From Curtobacterium sp. VKM Ac-2922 (GTDB lineage Bacteria > Actinomycetota > Actinomycetes > Actinomycetales > Microbacteriaceae), in NCBI RefSeq assembly GCF_022815645.1, contig NZ_JALGRO010000012.1, forward strand, positions 1 to 64,000: a stretch of DNA of 64,000 nt, written 5' to 3'. The translations under genes and the position numbers were made by a program. Of the stretch, positions 8,122 through 18,366 are shown one piece after another. How positions within the stretch are numbered: position 1 is the first letter of the stretch; each line of letters starts with the position of its first letter. Under the pieces are notes generated by a model. That model was not told the origin of the DNA and ran no database searches. It was given only the letters and a program-made list of their open reading frames with translations.

Positions 8122-9198
8122 TCAGCGCGCAGCGCGCCGCAACCGCCGCCGGCGCAGCCGGTTGATCCGCGTCGCCCAGGTCGGCCCCTCGTAGAGGAAC
8201 GCGGTGTAGCCCTGCACCAGGGTGGCTCCGGCATCGAGCCGCGCCTGCACGTCAGCTTCGGAGGTCACTCCCCCGACGGCGATGACGCAGAAGTCGTCCG
8301 GCACGGCAGCCCGCACGCGCCGCAGCACGTCGAGCGACCGCGCGGCGATCGGCGCCCCGGACAGCCCGCCGGCACCCATGGCGTCGACGGACGCGGCCGA
8401 GGCGGTCAGCCCGGACCGGTCGATCGTGGTGTTGTTCGCGATCACGCCGGCGAGTCCGAGCTCGACCGCCAGACCGGCGATCGCCGCGATCTGCTCGTCG
8501 GTCAGGTCCGGCGCGATCTTCACGAGCACGGGCACCCGACCGGCAGCGTCCTTGACGCCGGACAGCAGCGGGCGGAGCTGGTCGAGTTCCTGCAGACCGC
8601 GAAGGCCGGGCGTGTTCGGGGAGCTGACGTTCACCGCGAGGTAGTCCGCGAACGGTGCGAGCAACCGGGTCGACTCGAGGTAGTCGTCGAGGGCGTCCGC
8701 GACGTCGACGACCCGGCTCTTGCCGATGTTCACGCCGATGACGGGGCGCCCCGGGTGCCGGCGGGCACGTTCGAGCCGGCGTGCGGCAGCGGCCGCACCA
8801 CGGTTGTTGAAGCCCATCCGGTTGATCAGCGCGCGGTCGCCGATGAGCCGGAACAGCCGCGGCTTCTCGTTGCCCGGCTGCGGCTTCGCGGTGATCGTGC
8901 CGACCTCGACGTGCCCGAAGCCGAGCAGCCCGAGGCCGACGATGCCGCGGGCGTCCTTGTCGAAGCCCGCTGCCAGCCCGAAGCGCGAGGGGAAGTGGAT
9001 GCCCATCGTCGTGACGCCGTCGGCGGCCGCCGGGCGGGAGTACCGCTCGACCGTGCCGGCCAGGAACGGCACGTGCGGCAACCACCGGATGACGGCGAAG
9101 GCGATGTGGTGCGCGCGTTCCGGGTCCATGTTCGCGAACACGGACCGGAACACGACCCGGTAGCCGTTGCGGACGAGTCGTTCCCCGACCCCGCTCAC
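8122..9198 (-). CDS. pyrD: Dihydroorotate dehydrogenase (quinone), class 2
   Basis: A 358-residue FMN enzyme of pyrimidine synthesis that oxidises dihydroorotate to orotate using membrane quinone. The N-terminal amphipathic segment (about 5-55) typical of class 2 enzymes is present, as are AAGFDKDA (76-83), NRMGFNNRG (126-134), GVNIGKS and the catalytic serine loop NVSSPNTPG (190-198). The C-terminus is Arg-rich. GTG start overlaps the nrdR stop by 4 nt (GTGA), so it is probably translationally coupled as the last gene of the long minus-strand run. Confidence 0.96.
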   Translation of the reverse strand: MSGVGERLVRNGYRVVFRSVFANMDPERAHHIAFAVIRWLPHVPFLAGTVERYSRPAAADGVTTMGIHFPSRFGLAAGFDKDARGIVGLGLLGFGHVEVGTITAKPQPGNEKPRLFRLIGDRALINRMGFNNRGAAAAARRLERARRHPGRPVIGVNIGKSRVVDVADALDDYLESTRLLAPFADYLAVNVSSPNTPGLRGLQELDQLRPLLSGVKDAAGRVPVLVKIAPDLTDEQIAAIAGLAVELGLAGVIANNTTIDRSGLTASAASVDAMGAGGLSGAPIAARSLDVLRRVRAAVPDDFCVIAVGGVTSEADVQARLDAGATLVQGYTAFLYEGPTWATRINRLRRRRLRRAAR

Positions 9199-9683
9199 GC
9201 GTCGGCCCCGGCCGCCGAGCGACCGCCGGCAGCGCCGTGGTGGTCGACGCGCAGCTGGCCGATCGCGGACTCGAAGTCCTCGAGCGAGTCGAACGCCTGG
9301 TAGACACTGGCGTAGCGCAGGTAGGCGACCTCGTCGAGCTCACGGAGCGGATCGAGGATCGCCAGGCCGATGTCGTTCGCGTCGATCTGGCTGGCGCCCG
9401 ACGAGCGCACGATCTCCTCGACGCGCTGCGCCAGCACGGCCAGGTCCGAGTCGGTGACCGGACGTCCCTGGCAGGCCTTGCGGACACCGGAGATGATCTT
9501 CTCGCGCGAGAACGGCTCGAGCACACCGTTGCGCTTGACGACGTTCAACGACGCGGTCTCGGTCGTCGAGAACCGTCGACCGCAGTTCGGACACTGACGT
9601 CGGCGTCGGATCGACGTGCCGTCGTCGCTGGTTCGGGAGTCGACGACGCGGGAGTCGGGGTGGCGGCAGAAGGGGCAGAACAT
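9195..9683 (-). CDS. nrdR: Transcriptional repressor NrdR
   Basis: A 162-residue regulator of ribonucleotide reductase genes. The N-terminal zinc ribbon has Cys3/Cys6 and Cys31/Cys34, and an ATP-cone domain (about 49-139) senses ATP/dATP. Length is typical. It sits between hisD (12 nt upstream) and pyrD (4-nt overlap). No nrd genes are in the window, so its targets are elsewhere. Confidence 0.97.
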   Translation of the reverse strand: MFCPFCRHPDSRVVDSRTSDDGTSIRRRRQCPNCGRRFSTTETASLNVVKRNGVLEPFSREKIISGVRKACQGRPVTDSDLAVLAQRVEEIVRSSGASQIDANDIGLAILDPLRELDEVAYLRYASVYQAFDSLEDFESAIGQLRVDHHGAAGGRSAAGADA

Positions 9684-9695
9684 GGCAACCCCAGG

Positions 9696-11003
9696 CTATC
9701 GGTTCACGCGCTCCGTCACGGCGGCGGCGTGCGCGGGCAGCTGCTCCTCGGTCGCCAGGGCGACGATGTGCGGGGCGACCTGTCCGAGGGCGGCCGCGGT
9801 GTACCGGACGACCTGCTGCGGGCGCAGGAACGTCGACGCCGACAGCCCGGACCCGAAGCGCGCCTGGCCGCCGGTCGGCAGCACGTGGTTCGACCCGGCC
9901 AGGTAGTCCCCCAGGCTGACCGGTGTGCTCGGACCGACGAACACGGCACCGGCCGCGTCGATGTCGGCGAGCACGGCGTCGTCGTCCGCGGTCTGGATCT
10001 CGAGGTGCTCCGGTCCGTAGGCGTTGCTGACAGTGGCGGCGTCGGCGAGCGAGTCCACCAGCACGACGGCGGACTGCGGTCCGTCGAGTGCGGTCTGGAG
10101 GCGCGCAGCCGTCCCCAGCACGGCTGTCCGTTCGGGGATGGCGGCTTCCACCGCATCGGCGAACGCCGCCGACGTGGTCACCAGGACGCTGCCGGCCTGC
10201 TCGTCGTGCTCGGCCTGGCTGACGAGGTCGGCGGCGACGAAGCCCGGGTCGGCGGTGTCGTCCGCGATCACCAGGATCTCGGTGGCCCCGGCCTCGGAGT
10301 CGATGCCCACGACACCACGCACCAGGCGCTTGGCCGCGGCGACGTAGTTGTTGCCCGGACCGGTGACCAGGTCGACGGGTTCGAGGCCGATCTCGGACAC
10401 GCCGTACGCCAGCGCGCCGACCGCGCCGGCACCGCCCATCGCGTAGACCTCGTCGACGCCGAGCAGCCCGGCCGCGGCCAGGATCGTCGGGTGCACCGCG
10501 CCGCCGTGGTGGCGCTGCGGCGGGGACACCAGGGCGATCGAACGGACGCCGGCGACCTGCGCGGCGACGACGTTCATGACGACGCTGGACGGGTAGACGG
10601 CCTTGCCGCCGGGAACGTACAGCCCGACGCGGCGCATCGGCTGCCAGCGCTGGTGGACCTCGGCGCCGTCGGCGAGGGTGGTCACGGACGGGGCGGGGAC
10701 CTGGGCCGCGCTGGCGGCACGGACACGGCGGATGGCCTCGTCGAGGGCGCTGCGGAGTTCGGCGCTCAGGCCGGCGACCGCGGCGGCGATGTCGGCAGCG
10801 GGGACGCGGACGTGCGCGGGGGCGCCGCCGTCGAACCGGTCGGCCTGCTCGCGGAGCGCCGTGGCACCACGCTCGCGGACGTCGTCGACCAGTGCCCGTG
10901 CCGCGTCGACGGCTGCCCCGATGTCGCCCGCAGCACGCGGCATGAGACGGAGGAGTTCGGCGCGGGCGGGCAGGCCGCCACGGAGGTCGATTCGCTGCAT
11001 CAT
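9696..11003 (-). CDS. hisD: Histidinol dehydrogenase
   Basis: A 435-residue zinc-dependent enzyme that performs the last two oxidations of histidine synthesis (histidinol to histidine). It shows the family's YVPGGKAVYPSSVVM, GPGNNYVAAAKR and DSEAGATEIL blocks and the C-terminal GPEHLEI and NHVLPTGGQARF segments. Start was taken as the ATG at 11003, which overlaps the preceding stop as ATGA; a second ATG follows immediately at 11000. No other his genes are adjacent, so hisD is separated from the rest of the pathway or starts an operon outside the window. Confidence 0.95.
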   Translation of the reverse strand: MMQRIDLRGGLPARAELLRLMPRAAGDIGAAVDAARALVDDVRERGATALREQADRFDGGAPAHVRVPAADIAAAVAGLSAELRSALDEAIRRVRAASAAQVPAPSVTTLADGAEVHQRWQPMRRVGLYVPGGKAVYPSSVVMNVVAAQVAGVRSIALVSPPQRHHGGAVHPTILAAAGLLGVDEVYAMGGAGAVGALAYGVSEIGLEPVDLVTGPGNNYVAAAKRLVRGVVGIDSEAGATEILVIADDTADPGFVAADLVSQAEHDEQAGSVLVTTSAAFADAVEAAIPERTAVLGTAARLQTALDGPQSAVVLVDSLADAATVSNAYGPEHLEIQTADDDAVLADIDAAGAVFVGPSTPVSLGDYLAGSNHVLPTGGQARFGSGLSASTFLRPQQVVRYTAAALGQVAPHIVALATEEQLPAHAAAVTERVNR

Positions 11004-11818
11004 GAGACGACCAGCGTACCGGCGGCACCCTGCACGAGCGCGTCGACGACCGGCCGGTGGTGGTCGGCCTGGCCGTGGTCCCACGCCCCCAGCTCGTGCA
11101 GCGTGACGATGCGGAAGGCCAGTGCGCGGACGAGCAGCTGCGACCACTCCGGCACGCCGGTCCCGAGCGCCCGGAGCCGGTCGAGCGGCACGCCGTGCCA
11201 GCACACCGCGTCCACGGCGGCGATCGCAGCACCGAGCCCGGCGGGTCGCCAGTACGGTGCCCAGTCGAACACGGCCGGCGGCTGCCCGTCGGCGAACAGC
11301 ACGTTGCCGAGCAGGTCGCCGTGGATCAGCTGCGACGGCGACGCCACCGGCCGGAAGACCGCGGCGAGCCGGTCGAGCATCGGGTCGGTCGGCAGCGGAG
11401 CGTCCCACACCAGGCGGTCGGCCGTCGCCCAGGGGCCGTCGAGCCGGTCGAGGAACGCCGGACGCGGCAGCCCCGCCACAGCCCGGTGGAACGCCGCCCC
11501 CGCCGCGATGACGTCGTCCACGCGGGTCGGGTCGGTCGTGCCGTCGAGCCACTCCCAGGCCTCGTACCCGCCGGCGAGCCAGCCACCGCCCGTCGTGGGC
11601 ACCGGGCGTGGCGTCCGGAACGCGGCCGTGTGCGGAAGGCGCGCCAGCGTGTCGGACCGCCACTGGGCCTCCGTCGCGTCACCGTGCGGCCGGAACACGA
11701 CGTCGCCCGCGCGCCGCGTCTGCCCCTGGCCACCCAGCAGCCGCTCGAGCGGCGCCCCGGCCACGCCGAACGCACACGGCACCGCGTCCGACGGACGCGG
11801 TGCCGTGAGCTCGGTCAT
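11000..11818 (-). CDS. APH-fold phosphotransferase (TIGR02569-like)
   Basis: A 272-residue small-molecule kinase-like protein of an actinobacterial family (recognised as TIGR02569-like), with the phosphotransferase catalytic motif HGDLLGNVLF (about 166-175) and downstream VFDWAPYWRPAG carrying the metal-binding Asp. It lies 3 nt after dnaE and overlaps hisD by 4 nt. Its substrate is unknown; conservation within this housekeeping run argues against a drug-resistance role. Confidence 0.8.
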   Translation of the reverse strand: MTELTAPRPSDAVPCAFGVAGAPLERLLGGQGQTRRAGDVVFRPHGDATEAQWRSDTLARLPHTAAFRTPRPVPTTGGGWLAGGYEAWEWLDGTTDPTRVDDVIAAGAAFHRAVAGLPRPAFLDRLDGPWATADRLVWDAPLPTDPMLDRLAAVFRPVASPSQLIHGDLLGNVLFADGQPPAVFDWAPYWRPAGLGAAIAAVDAVCWHGVPLDRLRALGTGVPEWSQLLVRALAFRIVTLHELGAWDHGQADHHRPVVDALVQGAAGTLVVS

Positions 11819-11821
11819 CGC

Positions 11822-14800
11822 CTAGACCAGGCAGCGCGGCCCGAGCAGGCTCTTCAGCTCGCCGAACAGGTCGGGCGTCAGGTTGACCGGGAACGGCAGC
11901 TCGAACGTCCGGGCGACGTCGTCCTTGAGCAGCCGGAGCCGGACCTCGGTGTCGCCGGTGTGCCGGCCGAGCACCGCGGCGAGCTCGGTGACCGTCGTGG
12001 TGGTCGCCTGGCGCTCGGGCAGGGTGAGCGTGAGCGGGCCGGAGCCCATCACGTCGCCCAGGTTCGGCTGGAACATGCTCACCGCGTGCAGGGCCTTGCC
12101 GTCGTCGCGGACGTTGACGCGACCGCGCAGCACCACGATGGAGTCGGCCACGAGCGACGGCCCGAACTCCTGGTACGTCTTGCCGAGGAACATCACGCCG
12201 ATCTCGCCGCCGAAGTCCTCGATCTGGACGATGCCGTACGGGTTGCCGCTCGTCTTCGCCACGCGGTGCTGCACGCTCGTCAGCAGTCCGGCCACTGTGA
12301 CGGTCTCGCCCTCGACCGAGTCGTCGGCGCCGAGCAGGTCGGCGATGGTGATCGACTGGTGCTTCGCGAGCTCGATCTCGAGCCCGGCCAGCGGGTGGTC
12401 GGAGACGTACAGCCCGAGCATGTCGCGCTCGAACGCGAGTTTGTCGCGCTTGGACCACTCGGGCCGTTCGGGCACCTGCGACACCGCGGCCATGGCGGGT
12501 TGCTCTTCGGCGACCTCGGCGAACAGCGAGTCGAAGTCGAACCCGACGTTGCCGTGGACCTCGTCGCGCTTGACCTTGACGGCGGCTTCGACCGCACCCT
12601 CGTGGATCTCGACCAGCGCGCGGCGGCTGTCCCCGAACTCGTCGAACGCACCGGCCTTGATGAGCGACTCGACGGTCCGCTTGTTGGCGGACGAGATCGG
12701 GATCTTGCGCAGGAAGTCGTGGAACGACTCGAACGTCCCCTTCTCGGTGCGGGCCTTGACGATGTCGTCGACGACGTTGAAGCCGACGTTGCGGATCGCG
12801 CCCATGCCGAAGCGGATGTCGTTGCCGACGGCCGCGAAGAAGCCGATGGACTCGTTGACGTCCGGGGGCATCACCCGGATGCCCATGCGGCGGCACTCGT
12901 TCAGGTACAGCGCGAGCTTGTCGCGGGCGTCGCCGACGCTGGTGAGCAGCGCGGCCATGTACTCGGCCGGGTAGTGCGCCTTGAGGTACGCCGTCCAGAA
13001 CGACACCACGCCGTACGCCGCCGAGTGCGCCTTGTTGAACGCGTAGTCCGAGAACGGCAGCAGGATGTCCCACAGCGTCTTGATCGCCGCGGCGGAGTAG
13101 CCGTTGTCGAGCATGCCCTTCTCGAAGCCGGCGTACTGCTTGTCCAGCTCGGACTTCTTCTTCTTGCCCATCGCGCGGCGCAGGATGTCGGCCTGACCGA
13201 GCGAGAACCCGGCGACCTTCTGCGCGATGGCCATGACCTGCTCCTGGTAGATGATCAGACCGTAGGTCGTGCCGATGATGTCCTTGAGCGGCTCTTCGAG
13301 CTCGGGGTGGATCGGCGTGATCGCCTGCTCGCCGTTCTTGCGGAGCGCGTAGTTCGTGTGCGAGTTCGCCCCCATGGGCCCCGGGCGGTACAGGGCGATG
13401 AGCGCGGAGATGTCCTCGAAGTTGTCGGGCTTCATCAGGCGCAGCAGTCCGCGCATCGGGCCGCCGTCGAGCTGGAACACGCCGAGGGTGTCACCGCGCT
13501 GCAGCAGGGCGTACGCCTCGGGGTCCTCGAGCCCCATGGTCTCGAGGTCGAGGTCGGTCCCCCGGTTGCTCTTGATGTTGTCGAGCGCGTCACTGATGAT
13601 CGTCAGGTTCCGCAGCCCCAGGAAGTCCATCTTGATGAGCCCGAGGGACTCGGACGCCGGGTAGTCGAACTGCGTGACGATCTGGCCGTCCTGCTCCCGC
13701 TTCATGATCGGGATGATGTCGATCAGCGGGTCGCTCGACATGATGACGCCGGCGGCGTGCACGCCCCACTGCCGCTTCAGGCCCTCGAGCCCCAGCGCGG
13801 TGTCGAACACCGTGCGGGCCTCGGGATCGGTCTCGACGACGGTGCGGACGTCGACGGCCTCCTTGTAGCGGGGGTGCTCCTTGTCGAAGATCCCGGTGAG
13901 CGGGATGTCCTTGCCCATCACGGGCGGCGGCATCGCCTTGGTGAGCTTCTCACCCATGCCGAACGGGAAGCCCAGCACGCGCGACGAGTCCTTGAGCGCC
14001 TGCTTGGCCTTGATGGTGCCGTAGGTCACGATCTGCGCGACGCGTTCGGACCCGTACTTCTCGGTGACGTACTTGATGGCCTCGCCGCGGCGCCGGTCGT
14101 CGAAGTCGACGTCGAAGTCGGGCATCGAGACGCGGTCCGGGTTGAGGAACCGCTCGAAGATCAACCCGTGCCGGATCGGGTCGAGGTCGGTGATGCGCAT
14201 CGCGTACGCCACCATCGAGCCCGCCCCGGAACCACGGCCGGGACCGACGCGGATGCCGTTGTCCTTGGACCAGTTGATGAAGTCGGCGACCACCAGGAAG
14301 TAGCCGGGGAAGTTCATCTGGTTGATGATGCCGACCTCGTAGTCGGCGCGCGCCTGGACCTCGTCCGAGATGCCGCCGGGATAGCGGTACTGCAGCCCCT
14401 TCGCCACCTCTTTCTCGAACCAGCTGTGCTCGGTCTCGCCCTCGGGCACCGGGAACTTCGGCATGTAGTTCGCCGCGGTGTCGAACTCGACGTCGCAGCG
14501 CTCGGCGATGAGCAGCGTGTTGTCGCAGGCCTCGATGTTGTCGCGGAACAGGTGCCGCATCTGCTGCGGGGTCTTCAGGTAGAACTCGTCGGCGTCGAAC
14601 TTGAACCGGTTGGGGTCGTTGAGCGTCGAGCCGGACTGCACGCACAGCAGTGCCGCGTGCGACTTGGCGTCGTGCGCGTGCGTGTAGTGCAGGTCGTTCG
14701 TGCCGACCAGCGGCAGGCCCAGGTCCTTCGCCAGCCGGATCAGGTCGCTCATGATCCGGCGTTCGATCTCGAGCCCGTGGTCCATGATCTCGGCGAAGTA

Positions 14801-15355
14801 GTTCTCCTTGCCGAAGATGTCGCGGAAGTCCGCCGCGGCCTTGATCGCCTCGTCGTACTGCCCCAGACGCAGGCGGGTCTGGACCTCGCCCGACGGGCAG
14901 CCCGTCGTCGCGATGATGCCCTCGTGGTGCTCGCTGAGGAGTTCGCGGTCCATGCGCGGCTTGAAGTAGTAGCCCTCGAGCGAGGCCTTCGACGACAGCC
15001 GGAACAGGTTGTGCATGCCCGTGGTGTTCTCGGCGAACATCGTCATGTGCGTGTACGAGCCCGCACCCGACACGTCGTCGCCGCCGCCGTCGCCCCAGCG
15101 CACACGGGTCTTGTCGGAGCGGTGCGTGCCCGGGGTGATGTAGGCCTCGGTCCCGATGATCGGCTTGACGCCACCGGCCTTGGCGGCCTTCCAGAACTCG
15201 AACGCGCCGAACATGTTGCCGTGGTCGGTCACCGCCACCGCCGGCATGCCCTGGGCAGCCGTCTCGGCGACCAGGTCGTTCAGTCGCGCGGCGCCGTCGA
15301 GCATCGAGTACTCGCTGTGCACGTGCAGGTGGACGAAGGAGTCGGAACTCGCCAC
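11822..15355 (-). CDS. dnaE: DNA polymerase III alpha subunit DnaE1
   Basis: A 1177-residue replicative polymerase. An N-terminal PHP domain has the intact metal motif HLHVHSEYS (9-17) and TDHGN (43-47); in actinobacteria this domain is a proofreading 3'-5' exonuclease. The polymerase palm carries catalytic Asp415 and Asp417 in PDFDVDFDD (412-420), with the GPGRGSGAGS loop at 371-380. Fingers, tandem HhH and C-terminal OB (about 1000-1090) regions follow. Start ATG is immediately before the PHP domain. It is situated downstream of lspA and rluD as in many Micrococcales. Confidence 0.98.
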   Translation of the reverse strand: MASSDSFVHLHVHSEYSMLDGAARLNDLVAETAAQGMPAVAVTDHGNMFGAFEFWKAAKAGGVKPIIGTEAYITPGTHRSDKTRVRWGDGGGDDVSGAGSYTHMTMFAENTTGMHNLFRLSSKASLEGYYFKPRMDRELLSEHHEGIIATTGCPSGEVQTRLRLGQYDEAIKAAADFRDIFGKENYFAEIMDHGLEIERRIMSDLIRLAKDLGLPLVGTNDLHYTHAHDAKSHAALLCVQSGSTLNDPNRFKFDADEFYLKTPQQMRHLFRDNIEACDNTLLIAERCDVEFDTAANYMPKFPVPEGETEHSWFEKEVAKGLQYRYPGGISDEVQARADYEVGIINQMNFPGYFLVVADFINWSKDNGIRVGPGRGSGAGSMVAYAMRITDLDPIRHGLIFERFLNPDRVSMPDFDVDFDDRRRGEAIKYVTEKYGSERVAQIVTYGTIKAKQALKDSSRVLGFPFGMGEKLTKAMPPPVMGKDIPLTGIFDKEHPRYKEAVDVRTVVETDPEARTVFDTALGLEGLKRQWGVHAAGVIMSSDPLIDIIPIMKREQDGQIVTQFDYPASESLGLIKMDFLGLRNLTIISDALDNIKSNRGTDLDLETMGLEDPEAYALLQRGDTLGVFQLDGGPMRGLLRLMKPDNFEDISALIALYRPGPMGANSHTNYALRKNGEQAITPIHPELEEPLKDIIGTTYGLIIYQEQVMAIAQKVAGFSLGQADILRRAMGKKKKSELDKQYAGFEKGMLDNGYSAAAIKTLWDILLPFSDYAFNKAHSAAYGVVSFWTAYLKAHYPAEYMAALLTSVGDARDKLALYLNECRRMGIRVMPPDVNESIGFFAAVGNDIRFGMGAIRNVGFNVVDDIVKARTEKGTFESFHDFLRKIPISSANKRTVESLIKAGAFDEFGDSRRALVEIHEGAVEAAVKVKRDEVHGNVGFDFDSLFAEVAEEQPAMAAVSQVPERPEWSKRDKLAFERDMLGLYVSDHPLAGLEIELAKHQSITIADLLGADDSVEGETVTVAGLLTSVQHRVAKTSGNPYGIVQIEDFGGEIGVMFLGKTYQEFGPSLVADSIVVLRGRVNVRDDGKALHAVSMFQPNLGDVMGSGPLTLTLPERQATTTTVTELAAVLGRHTGDTEVRLRLLKDDVARTFELPFPVNLTPDLFGELKSLLGPRCLV

Positions 15356-15448
15356 GGGGCCTCCGGTCGAACGAACTGCGTGTGGGACTCGGACAGCCTA
15401 ACCGCGGGCGGTGACACCCACGGGCGTGTCGTCTGGACCGTCCGCGTG

Positions 15449-16378
15449 TCAGACCGACGCGGCGCGGATCTGGTCGAGCGCCGACCGCAGGTCGTCGGGG
15501 TACGACGCCTGGAACTCCACCCAGTCGCCCGTGCGCGGGTGGTGGAACCCGAGCCGGACCGCGTCGAGCCACTGGCGCGTCAGCCCGAGCTCGGCGGCGA
15601 GCACCGGGTCGGCGCCGTACATCGTGTCCCCGACCAGCGGATGCCGGGTCGCGGCCAGGTGCACGCGGATCTGGTGCGTGCGACCGGTCTCCAGGTGCAC
15701 CTCGAGCAGCGACGCCGACCGGAACGCCTCGAGCGTGGCGTAGTGCGTCACGCTCGGCTTGCCGTCCGAGGTGACCGCGAACTTCCAGTCGCTCGAGGGG
15801 TGCCGGCCGATGGGCGCGTCGATCGTGCCCGAGGTCGGGTCCGGGTGCCCCTGCGCCAGGGCGTGGTAGACCTTGTCGACCGTGCGCTCCTTGAAGGCGC
15901 GCTTCAGGTGCGTGTACGCCAGCTCGGTCTTCGCGACCACCATCAGCCCGGACGTGCCGACGTCCAGCCGGTGCACGATGCCCGCACGCTCGGCGGCACC
16001 CGAGGTCGCGATCGTGAACCCCGCAGCGGCGAGCCCGCCCGGCACGGTCGGGCCGTCCCACCCGGGCGACGGGTGCGCGGCCACGCCGACGGGCTTGTCG
16101 ACGACGACGATGTCCTGGTCGTCGTGCACGATCGTCATCCCCGGCACGACGGCAGGCACGATGCGCGGTGCTTCCTTCGGGGTCCACTCGACCTCGAGCC
16201 ACGAATCGGTGTGCAGGCGGTCGGACTTGTCGACGACGGCTCCGTCGACCCGCACGCCACCCGCGGCGACGACCTCGGCCGCGAACGACCGGCTGAAGCC
16301 CAGGAGCTTCGCGATGGCGGCGTCCACGCGCTCACCGGCGAGCCCGTCCGGCACGGGGAGTTGGCGGGACTCGCTCAC
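15449..16378 (-). CDS. rluD: 23S rRNA pseudouridine synthase RluD-like
   Basis: A 309-residue RluA-family pseudouridine synthase. An N-terminal S4 RNA-binding domain (about 14-65) is followed by the catalytic domain with Asp139 in HRLDVGTSG (136-144) and the GRTHQIRVH motif. It modifies uridines of the large ribosomal RNA; the exact sites are inferred from the family. Its GTG start overlaps the lspA stop by 4 nt (GTGA), the classic lspA-rluD coupling. Confidence 0.93.
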   Translation of the reverse strand: MSESRQLPVPDGLAGERVDAAIAKLLGFSRSFAAEVVAAGGVRVDGAVVDKSDRLHTDSWLEVEWTPKEAPRIVPAVVPGMTIVHDDQDIVVVDKPVGVAAHPSPGWDGPTVPGGLAAAGFTIATSGAAERAGIVHRLDVGTSGLMVVAKTELAYTHLKRAFKERTVDKVYHALAQGHPDPTSGTIDAPIGRHPSSDWKFAVTSDGKPSVTHYATLEAFRSASLLEVHLETGRTHQIRVHLAATRHPLVGDTMYGADPVLAAELGLTRQWLDAVRLGFHHPRTGDWVEFQASYPDDLRSALDQIRAASV

Positions 16379-17070
16379 GTCGCGTCGTGTCCCAGCGGGT
16401 CAGGACGGGAGGCCCGGGTCGTGTCGACCACGTCGGTGGCGGTTCCCGACTCGGGGACCGCGGCGTCCGTGGCGGACCCGGCACGGTCCTCCCGGCCGGC
16501 GCCGGCCAGCGTCGTGTTCGTGTTCTTGCTCTTGCTCTTGCTCTTGTCCGAGACCGTCCTGGTGCCGTCGAGGTTCACCCCGAAGACGACCAGCAGCACG
16601 AAGACCACCATGCTGATGCAGATGAACGAGTCGGCGACGTTGTAGATCGCGGGCATCATCCACGGCGTCGAGATGAAGTCGACGACGTGCCCGCGGCCGA
16701 AGCCGGGCTCGCGGAAGAGTCGGTCGAGCAGGTTGCCGAGCGCCCCGCCGAGCAGCATGCCGAGCACGATCGCCCACCACATCGACCGGATGCGCCGGGC
16801 GAACACGATGATCGCGACGACCACGGCCGCCGACACGATCGAGAACACCCACGTCATGTTCACCGCGAACGAGAACGCGGCACCGGGGTTGCGGACGTAC
16901 AGGAACTGCAGGGCGCCGCCGAGCACCGGGACGACCTGCCCGTACGGCAGGTTCGCGACGACCAGCGCCTTGGCGATCTGGTCGAACGCCACCACCACGA
17001 CAGCGGCGAAGGCCAGTGCCGCGATCGCGCGGACACTGACCTTCGCTCGTTGGTCTTGCTGCTGGGTCAA
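16375..17070 (-). CDS. lspA: Lipoprotein signal peptidase
   Basis: A 231-residue aspartyl membrane peptidase that cleaves prolipoprotein signal peptides after lipidation. Four hydrophobic segments and both catalytic aspartates are visible: Asp131 in VVDF and Asp147 in NVADSF. It begins with TTG at 17070, 1 nt after the divIVA stop, which implies coupling; no internal ATG/GTG gives a better N-terminus. The last 55-60 residues are a polar extension beyond the usual length, including a KSKSKSK stretch encoded by a hexanucleotide repeat (16525-16548). Confidence 0.95.
   Translation of the reverse strand: MTQQQDQRAKVSVRAIAALAFAAVVVVAFDQIAKALVVANLPYGQVVPVLGGALQFLYVRNPGAAFSFAVNMTWVFSIVSAAVVVAIIVFARRIRSMWWAIVLGMLLGGALGNLLDRLFREPGFGRGHVVDFISTPWMMPAIYNVADSFICISMVVFVLLVVFGVNLDGTRTVSDKSKSKSKNTNTTLAGAGREDRAGSATDAAVPESGTATDVVDTTRASRPDPLGHDAT
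16525..16548. repeat. In-frame hexanucleotide repeat in lspA tail
   Basis: Three full CTTGCT units and a partial fourth (plus-strand reading) encode the KSKSKSK part of the LspA tail. Changes of one unit would alter length by two residues without a frameshift. Confidence 0.6.
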
Positions 17071-17071
17071 C

Positions 17072-17764
17072 TCAGTTGCCGAAGCCCTGCGCCGACGCCG
17101 GCGCGGGGGTGAGGCCCGACTGCTCGGTGCCCGACGAGGTGTCGAGCTCGTTCAGCTGGCCCTGGATGTAGCTCTTGAGCTGGGCGCGGTAGTCGCGCTC
17201 GAAGGTGCGCAGCTCGTCGATCTTGCCCTCGAGCTGACGCTGCTCGCCCTCGAGCACCTGCACGCGCTGGCGGTTGGTGTTCTCGGTGTCGGCGATGATC
17301 TGGCGCTGCTTGTTCTCGGCTTCGGAGACGAGACGCGCTGCCTGGGCCTGGCCCTCGGCGATGAGCGCGTCGCGCTTCTCGACGCCCTCGCGGACGTGCT
17401 CCTCGTGCAGGCGACGAGCGAGCGTGAGCAGGTTGGTGGTGCCCTCGGTGTCGTCGTCCGGGTTGACCGTGGTGGTCGGTGCGGCGGCGGCGACCGGAGC
17501 CGGCTCGGGAGCGGCGGCGACGGGGGCCGGCTCCGGCTCGGGCTCGGGGGTCGGAGCAGGAGCGGCCTCGGCGGCGGCAGCCGGCTTCGGCGCCGACTCG
17601 GCGGCCTGCAGGCGCTGCCGCAGCTCCTCGTTCTCCTGGGTCAGACGGCGCAGCTCGACGACGACCTCGTCCAGGAAGTCATCGACCTCGTCTTGGTCGT
17701 AGCCCTCGCGGAACTTGGTCGGCTGGAACCGCTTGTTGACTACGTCTTCCGGCGTCAAAGCCAT
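17072..17764 (-). CDS. divIVA: DivIVA / Wag31 polar growth protein
   Basis: A 230-residue membrane-curvature-sensing coiled-coil protein that organises polar peptidoglycan synthesis in actinobacteria. The conserved N-terminal membrane-binding segment MALTPEDVVNKRF leads into GYDQDEVDDFLDEV (21-34). A Pro/Ala/Glu-rich linker (about 57-100) separates it from a second coiled coil (about 108-185). About 200 bp precede the gene, enough for its own promoter. It lies between yggT and lspA as in mycobacteria and corynebacteria. Confidence 0.96.
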   Translation of the reverse strand: MALTPEDVVNKRFQPTKFREGYDQDEVDDFLDEVVVELRRLTQENEELRQRLQAAESAPKPAAAAEAAPAPTPEPEPEPAPVAAAPEPAPVAAAAPTTTVNPDDDTEGTTNLLTLARRLHEEHVREGVEKRDALIAEGQAQAARLVSEAENKQRQIIADTENTNRQRVQVLEGEQRQLEGKIDELRTFERDYRAQLKSYIQGQLNELDTSSGTEQSGLTPAPASAQGFGN

Positions 17765-17962
17765 TTGCCGTCACCTCAATAGAACTGCTGAACGTGTGGA
17801 ACCGAAACGTTGCGCCCGAACGTACCAGGCGCTGAACTCACGGTGCGGATGTCCACCTGCGCGGACATCGATCCCGTCAACCGTACACCGACGACCGACC
17901 GGAACCGTGATCGTGGACCGGGCGTGGCGCGTGTCGCGGCCAGCCGGATCCGCGGGGGCGGG

Positions 17963-18259
17963 TCAGACCGTGACCGAGACGACCCGCACGATGCTCATCA
18001 GGATGATCGTGACGAGCATCACGATGGACCAGCCGAAGTCGAGCGCGACCGCGCCCATGCGGAGCGGCGGGAGGACCCGACGCACCGAGCGGATCGGCGG
18101 GTCGGTGGTCGTGTAGACGACCTCGGCGACGACGAGCATGCCGCCGCGGGGACGCCACGAGCGGTTGAACGCCTGCACCATGTCCAGCGCGAACCGCCCC
18201 CACAGCACGAAGAAGTACAGCAGGAGCAGGAAGTACAGGATCGTGAAGATCACGGACAC
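17963..18259 (-). CDS. yggT: YggT family membrane protein
   Basis: A 98-residue integral membrane protein with hydrophobic helices at about 2-24 and 70-96 and a conserved central segment containing DPPIRSVRRVLPPLRMG. Members sit between sepF and divIVA across actinobacteria (Rv2146c), suggesting a role near the divisome, but function is not established. Start is the GTG at 18259. Confidence 0.9.
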   Translation of the reverse strand: MSVIFTILYFLLLLYFFVLWGRFALDMVQAFNRSWRPRGGMLVVAEVVYTTTDPPIRSVRRVLPPLRMGAVALDFGWSIVMLVTIILMSIVRVVSVTV

Positions 18260-18366
18260 GGTGCGGCTCGCTCGTCTCGGGTGCGCGGGCCCTGTCGGGC
18301 ACCGTGCACGGGGCGGGTGGGCCTGGGCGGCGTCACGGGGTCACGGGGACCCCGGGACGTGACGAC

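Noticed and set aside
11000..11818. Aminoglycoside resistance gene
   Set aside because: The APH fold is present, but the gene is embedded with overlaps in a housekeeping run and matches a conserved actinobacterial family with no known resistance role.
16525..16548. Phase-variation repeat in lspA
   Set aside because: The unit is 6 nt, so slippage only adds or removes two residues in a dispensable tail and cannot switch the gene off.
11057..16645. A very long open frame on the plus strand opposite dnaE, rluD and hisD
   Set aside because: It is a by-product of high GC3 codon use in the genes on the other strand. Its translation is Arg/Val/Asp-rich low-complexity with no domain, and every part is covered by secure minus-strand genes.
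18330..18365. Terminator hairpin after sepF
   Set aside because: CACGGGG and CCCCGGGACGTG segments look complementary, but no stem longer than a few base pairs forms without multiple mismatches.
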